Assembly: GCA_022486705.1 (NCBI GenBank)
Contig: JAKVKC010000005.1
Location: 1 to 64,000, forward strand
Source of the DNA: Solobacterium sp.
GTDB taxonomy: Bacteria; Bacillota_I; Bacilli_A; Erysipelotrichales; Erysipelotrichaceae
Length of the DNA: 64,000 nucleotides
Direction of reading: 5' to 3'
The number at the start of each line of letters is the position of its first letter. The first letter of the stretch is position 1. Positions 62,229 through 64,000 of the stretch are shown here, one piece after another. A program made the translations under genes and the position numbers. Below the pieces are notes generated by a model, which made no database searches, was not told the DNA's origin, and saw only the letters and a program-made list of their open reading frames with translations.

Positions 62229-64000
62229 CTAATCCAGCGTCAGCGGATTGACATCAATGCGCAGTCCTTTCAGATCGGCATCCGTATGATCAATAAAATA
62301 CTGCACAGCATTTCTCATTTCTTCCAGATTCTTTCCCTTCAGCAGAACACGGCTGCGCACTCTATCCTGGATCTTCAGCAGACTGATCACACCGATGACC
62401 TTAAAGTTTCCGGATATTTCATTCTTGATCTTCAGGGCCAGATGATCCGCATATTTCTGATCAGACGCGATTACTGTCAATGCGATCAGATAGGTATAGG
62501 GCGGATATTGACCCGCTCTGCGAAAAAGCATCTCATTCTGAAAGAAAGATACATAATCCTGATGTGCTGCGCATTGCACCGCATAGTGATCCGGATCAAA
62601 GACCTGATAGACGACTTCCCCGTTCTGTTCCCCGCGGCCGCTTCTTCCGCCAGCCTGCATCAGAAGATCAAAAGATGTTTCACAGCTTCTGAAATCCGTA
62701 CGCTTCAAACCATCATCGCCGTTGATGACACCGACCAAAGTGACATTGGGATAGTCAAGTCCTTTCGCAATCATCTGGGTGCCTAAAAGAATATCTGCTT
62801 CATGTCTGCCAAAAGCAGCCAGGATCTTTTCATGGCTGTCCTTGCGTGAAGTCGTATCTGCATCCATGCGCAGTGTCCGCACCCCTTCGAAGCATGCATG
62901 CACTTCCTGTTCCAATCTTTCCGTACCGAAGCCCAGGGTCAGAAATCCTTCGCTGCTTCCGCATTTCGGGCAGACTCTCGGCCGGATCATTTCATAGCCG
63001 CACGCATGGCACTTCATACGGCCTTCTTCGCGATGATAGCTCATCGCAAGATCGCAATGCGGGCAGGTAATGACTTCTCCGCATTTCCGGCATCTGAGCT
63101 GCGTATTGTAGCCCCGGCGGTTCAGCAGGAGAATGACCTGTTCTTTTCTGACAAGACGTTCATGGATCTTCTGCTTCAGCTGCTCGGAAAGAATATAGGA
63201 ATCGCCATGGCGGATGCAGTCCTTCATGGATACAATTGTTACTTTGGGCAGAGACTGATTGATGCGGTCTTTCATCACAACAAGATGATAGACATGTTTC
63301 AAGGCACGCGCGTAGGTATCCAGCGAAGGTGTAGCGGATCCTAAGATCACTTTGCAATGATGGAACTTCCCCCGCCAGATGGCCACATCGCGGCAATGAT
63401 AGGATGGCTGATTCTCCTGCTTATAGGAGGCATCGTGCTCTTCATCCATAACGATCAGGCCAAGATCATGGAACGGCAGAAAGACAGCACTGCGCGTGCC
63501 GACAACAACTTCTGCTTTCCCATTCATGACACGGCGGTACTGTTCATATTTCTGCTGTGCATTCAACCCGCTGTGATAGATAGCAAGTGCTGTTCCAAAG
63601 CGGGCAGCGACACGTTCGATCATCTGCGGCGTCAGGGCAATCTCCGGCACCAGGATCAATACCTGTTTTCCCTTCTGCAATGCCTTTTCAGCCAGCTGCA
63701 GATAGATCTCTGTCTTGCCAGATCCAGTCGCACCATGCAGCAGATAAACAGGATCCTCTGATCCTTCAATTTCTTCCATGGCACGCTTCTGCTGGTCAGA
63801 CAGAACAAAAGGAAGAGATCGGCTGCCGACAGGATGATCCTGTGCGGCTTTTTCTTTTTCAAAAATATCGACAGCATTCTTCTCGACCAAGGCATGCGCC
63901 TGACCAGGATATTTCTGCCGCAGATCATGATAGCTGATCTCCCCGGTCTGCTTGACATAAAGATATGCTTCCAATTCCTTCGGTGTCAGATCCGCCGTCT
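62229..64000 (-). CDS. priA: Primosomal helicase PriA (5' part beyond the window)
   Basis: Only the C-terminal 590 residues are in the window; the open frame continues past 64000. Helicase motif I GATGSGKTE, DEEH box VMDEEHDASYKQ, the zinc cysteines (CRKCGEVITCPHC and CHACGYEM ... CPKCGS) and motif VI are intact. PriA restarts stalled replication forks. It is the upstream anchor of the rsmB-rlmN-stp-prkC-rsgA-rpe-thiN block; def and fmt, which often intervene, are absent. Confidence 0.97.
   Translation of the reverse strand, partial: TADLTPKELEAYLYVKQTGEISYHDLRQKYPGQAHALVEKNAVDIFEKEKAAQDHPVGSRSLPFVLSDQQKRAMEEIEGSEDPVYLLHGATGSGKTEIYLQLAEKALQKGKQVLILVPEIALTPQMIERVAARFGTALAIYHSGLNAQQKYEQYRRVMNGKAEVVVGTRSAVFLPFHDLGLIVMDEEHDASYKQENQPSYHCRDVAIWRGKFHHCKVILGSATPSLDTYARALKHVYHLVVMKDRINQSLPKVTIVSMKDCIRHGDSYILSEQLKQKIHERLVRKEQVILLLNRRGYNTQLRCRKCGEVITCPHCDLAMSYHREEGRMKCHACGYEMIRPRVCPKCGSSEGFLTLGFGTERLEQEVHACFEGVRTLRMDADTTSRKDSHEKILAAFGRHEADILLGTQMIAKGLDYPNVTLVGVINGDDGLKRTDFRSCETSFDLLMQAGGRSGRGEQNGEVVYQVFDPDHYAVQCAAHQDYVSFFQNEMLFRRAGQYPPYTYLIALTVIASDQKYADHLALKIKNEISGNFKVIGVISLLKIQDRVRSRVLLKGKNLEEMRNAVQYFIDHTDADLKGLRIDVNPLTLD

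Noticed and set aside
1-64000. CRISPR arrays, transposons, prophage or integrated elements
   Set aside because: No regularly spaced repeats, transposase or integrase motifs, or att-like duplications were seen; gene content and order are core chromosomal throughout.

Overview
This window looks like chromosomal core sequence of a low-to-moderate GC Bacillota bacterium. TGA is used only as a stop, strong AGGAGG-type ribosome binding sites are common, and long blocks of gene order match Bacillus subtilis. A FemA/MurM-type cross-bridge enzyme, a MurE with a non-canonical DDPR motif and the protein families present would fit an Erysipelotrichia-like lineage, but that placement is inference. There are no rRNA genes, phage genes, insertion sequences or CRISPR arrays. 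No gene-free stretch exceeds about 300 bases; the longest gaps hold an FMN riboswitch and a tyrosine T-box.

Layout. 1-3 kb: tRNA-Gln, then gltX and a femABX-type gene. 3-7 kb (minus): a tail-anchored unknown protein with cmk, der and gpsA. 7-8 kb: riboflavin ECF transporter ribU under an FMN riboswitch. 8-12.3 kb (minus): a complete comGA-GG competence pseudopilus operon plus a membrane protein of unknown function. 12.3-18.8 kb: an MBL-fold hydrolase, rpmG, both terminal MEP-pathway genes (ispG, ispH), nfo, a DEAD-box helicase, an RsuA-type pseudouridine synthase and a lipoprotein. 18.8-26 kb: tyrS with T-box, ccpA, ytxH-like, ytxG, murC, an acidic disordered protein, a lipoprotein and trmB, resembling the B. 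subtilis tyrS-ccpA-ytxHG-murC region. 26-34 kb: pnp, a superoxide reductase, a GIY-YIG protein, rpsO, a small membrane protein, hemW, lepA, fmt and rpsT.

34-46.4 kb: trmK, sigA, dnaG, glyS, recO, era, cdd, an ASCH protein, dgkA, ybeY, a divergent Na/Pi cotransporter, phoH and rpsU. This is the classic Firmicutes macromolecular-synthesis neighbourhood. 46.5-52.5 kb: deoC, murE, mtaB, rsmE and a CNNM/CorC membrane protein preceded by a possible leader peptide, then a Cys-rich C_GCAxxG_C_C protein. 52.5-55 kb: ftsZ and ftsA. 55-64 kb: rpmB, then the conserved block thiN-rpe-rsgA-prkC-stp-rlmN-rsmB-priA; priA runs off the right edge.

Most genes serve translation, RNA processing, envelope synthesis and division. 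The unusual elements are a primary sigma factor with a histone-H1-like lysine-rich extension of about 210 residues, a desulfoferrodoxin with all metal ligands but Thr in place of the catalytic Lys, a comG operon with a SigH-like promoter, two disordered proteins co-transcribed with envelope or housekeeping genes, and several operator-like dyads next to MEP-pathway and ccpA promoters. Start sites were chosen by ribosome binding site and family N-terminus, so several differ from the longest open frame.
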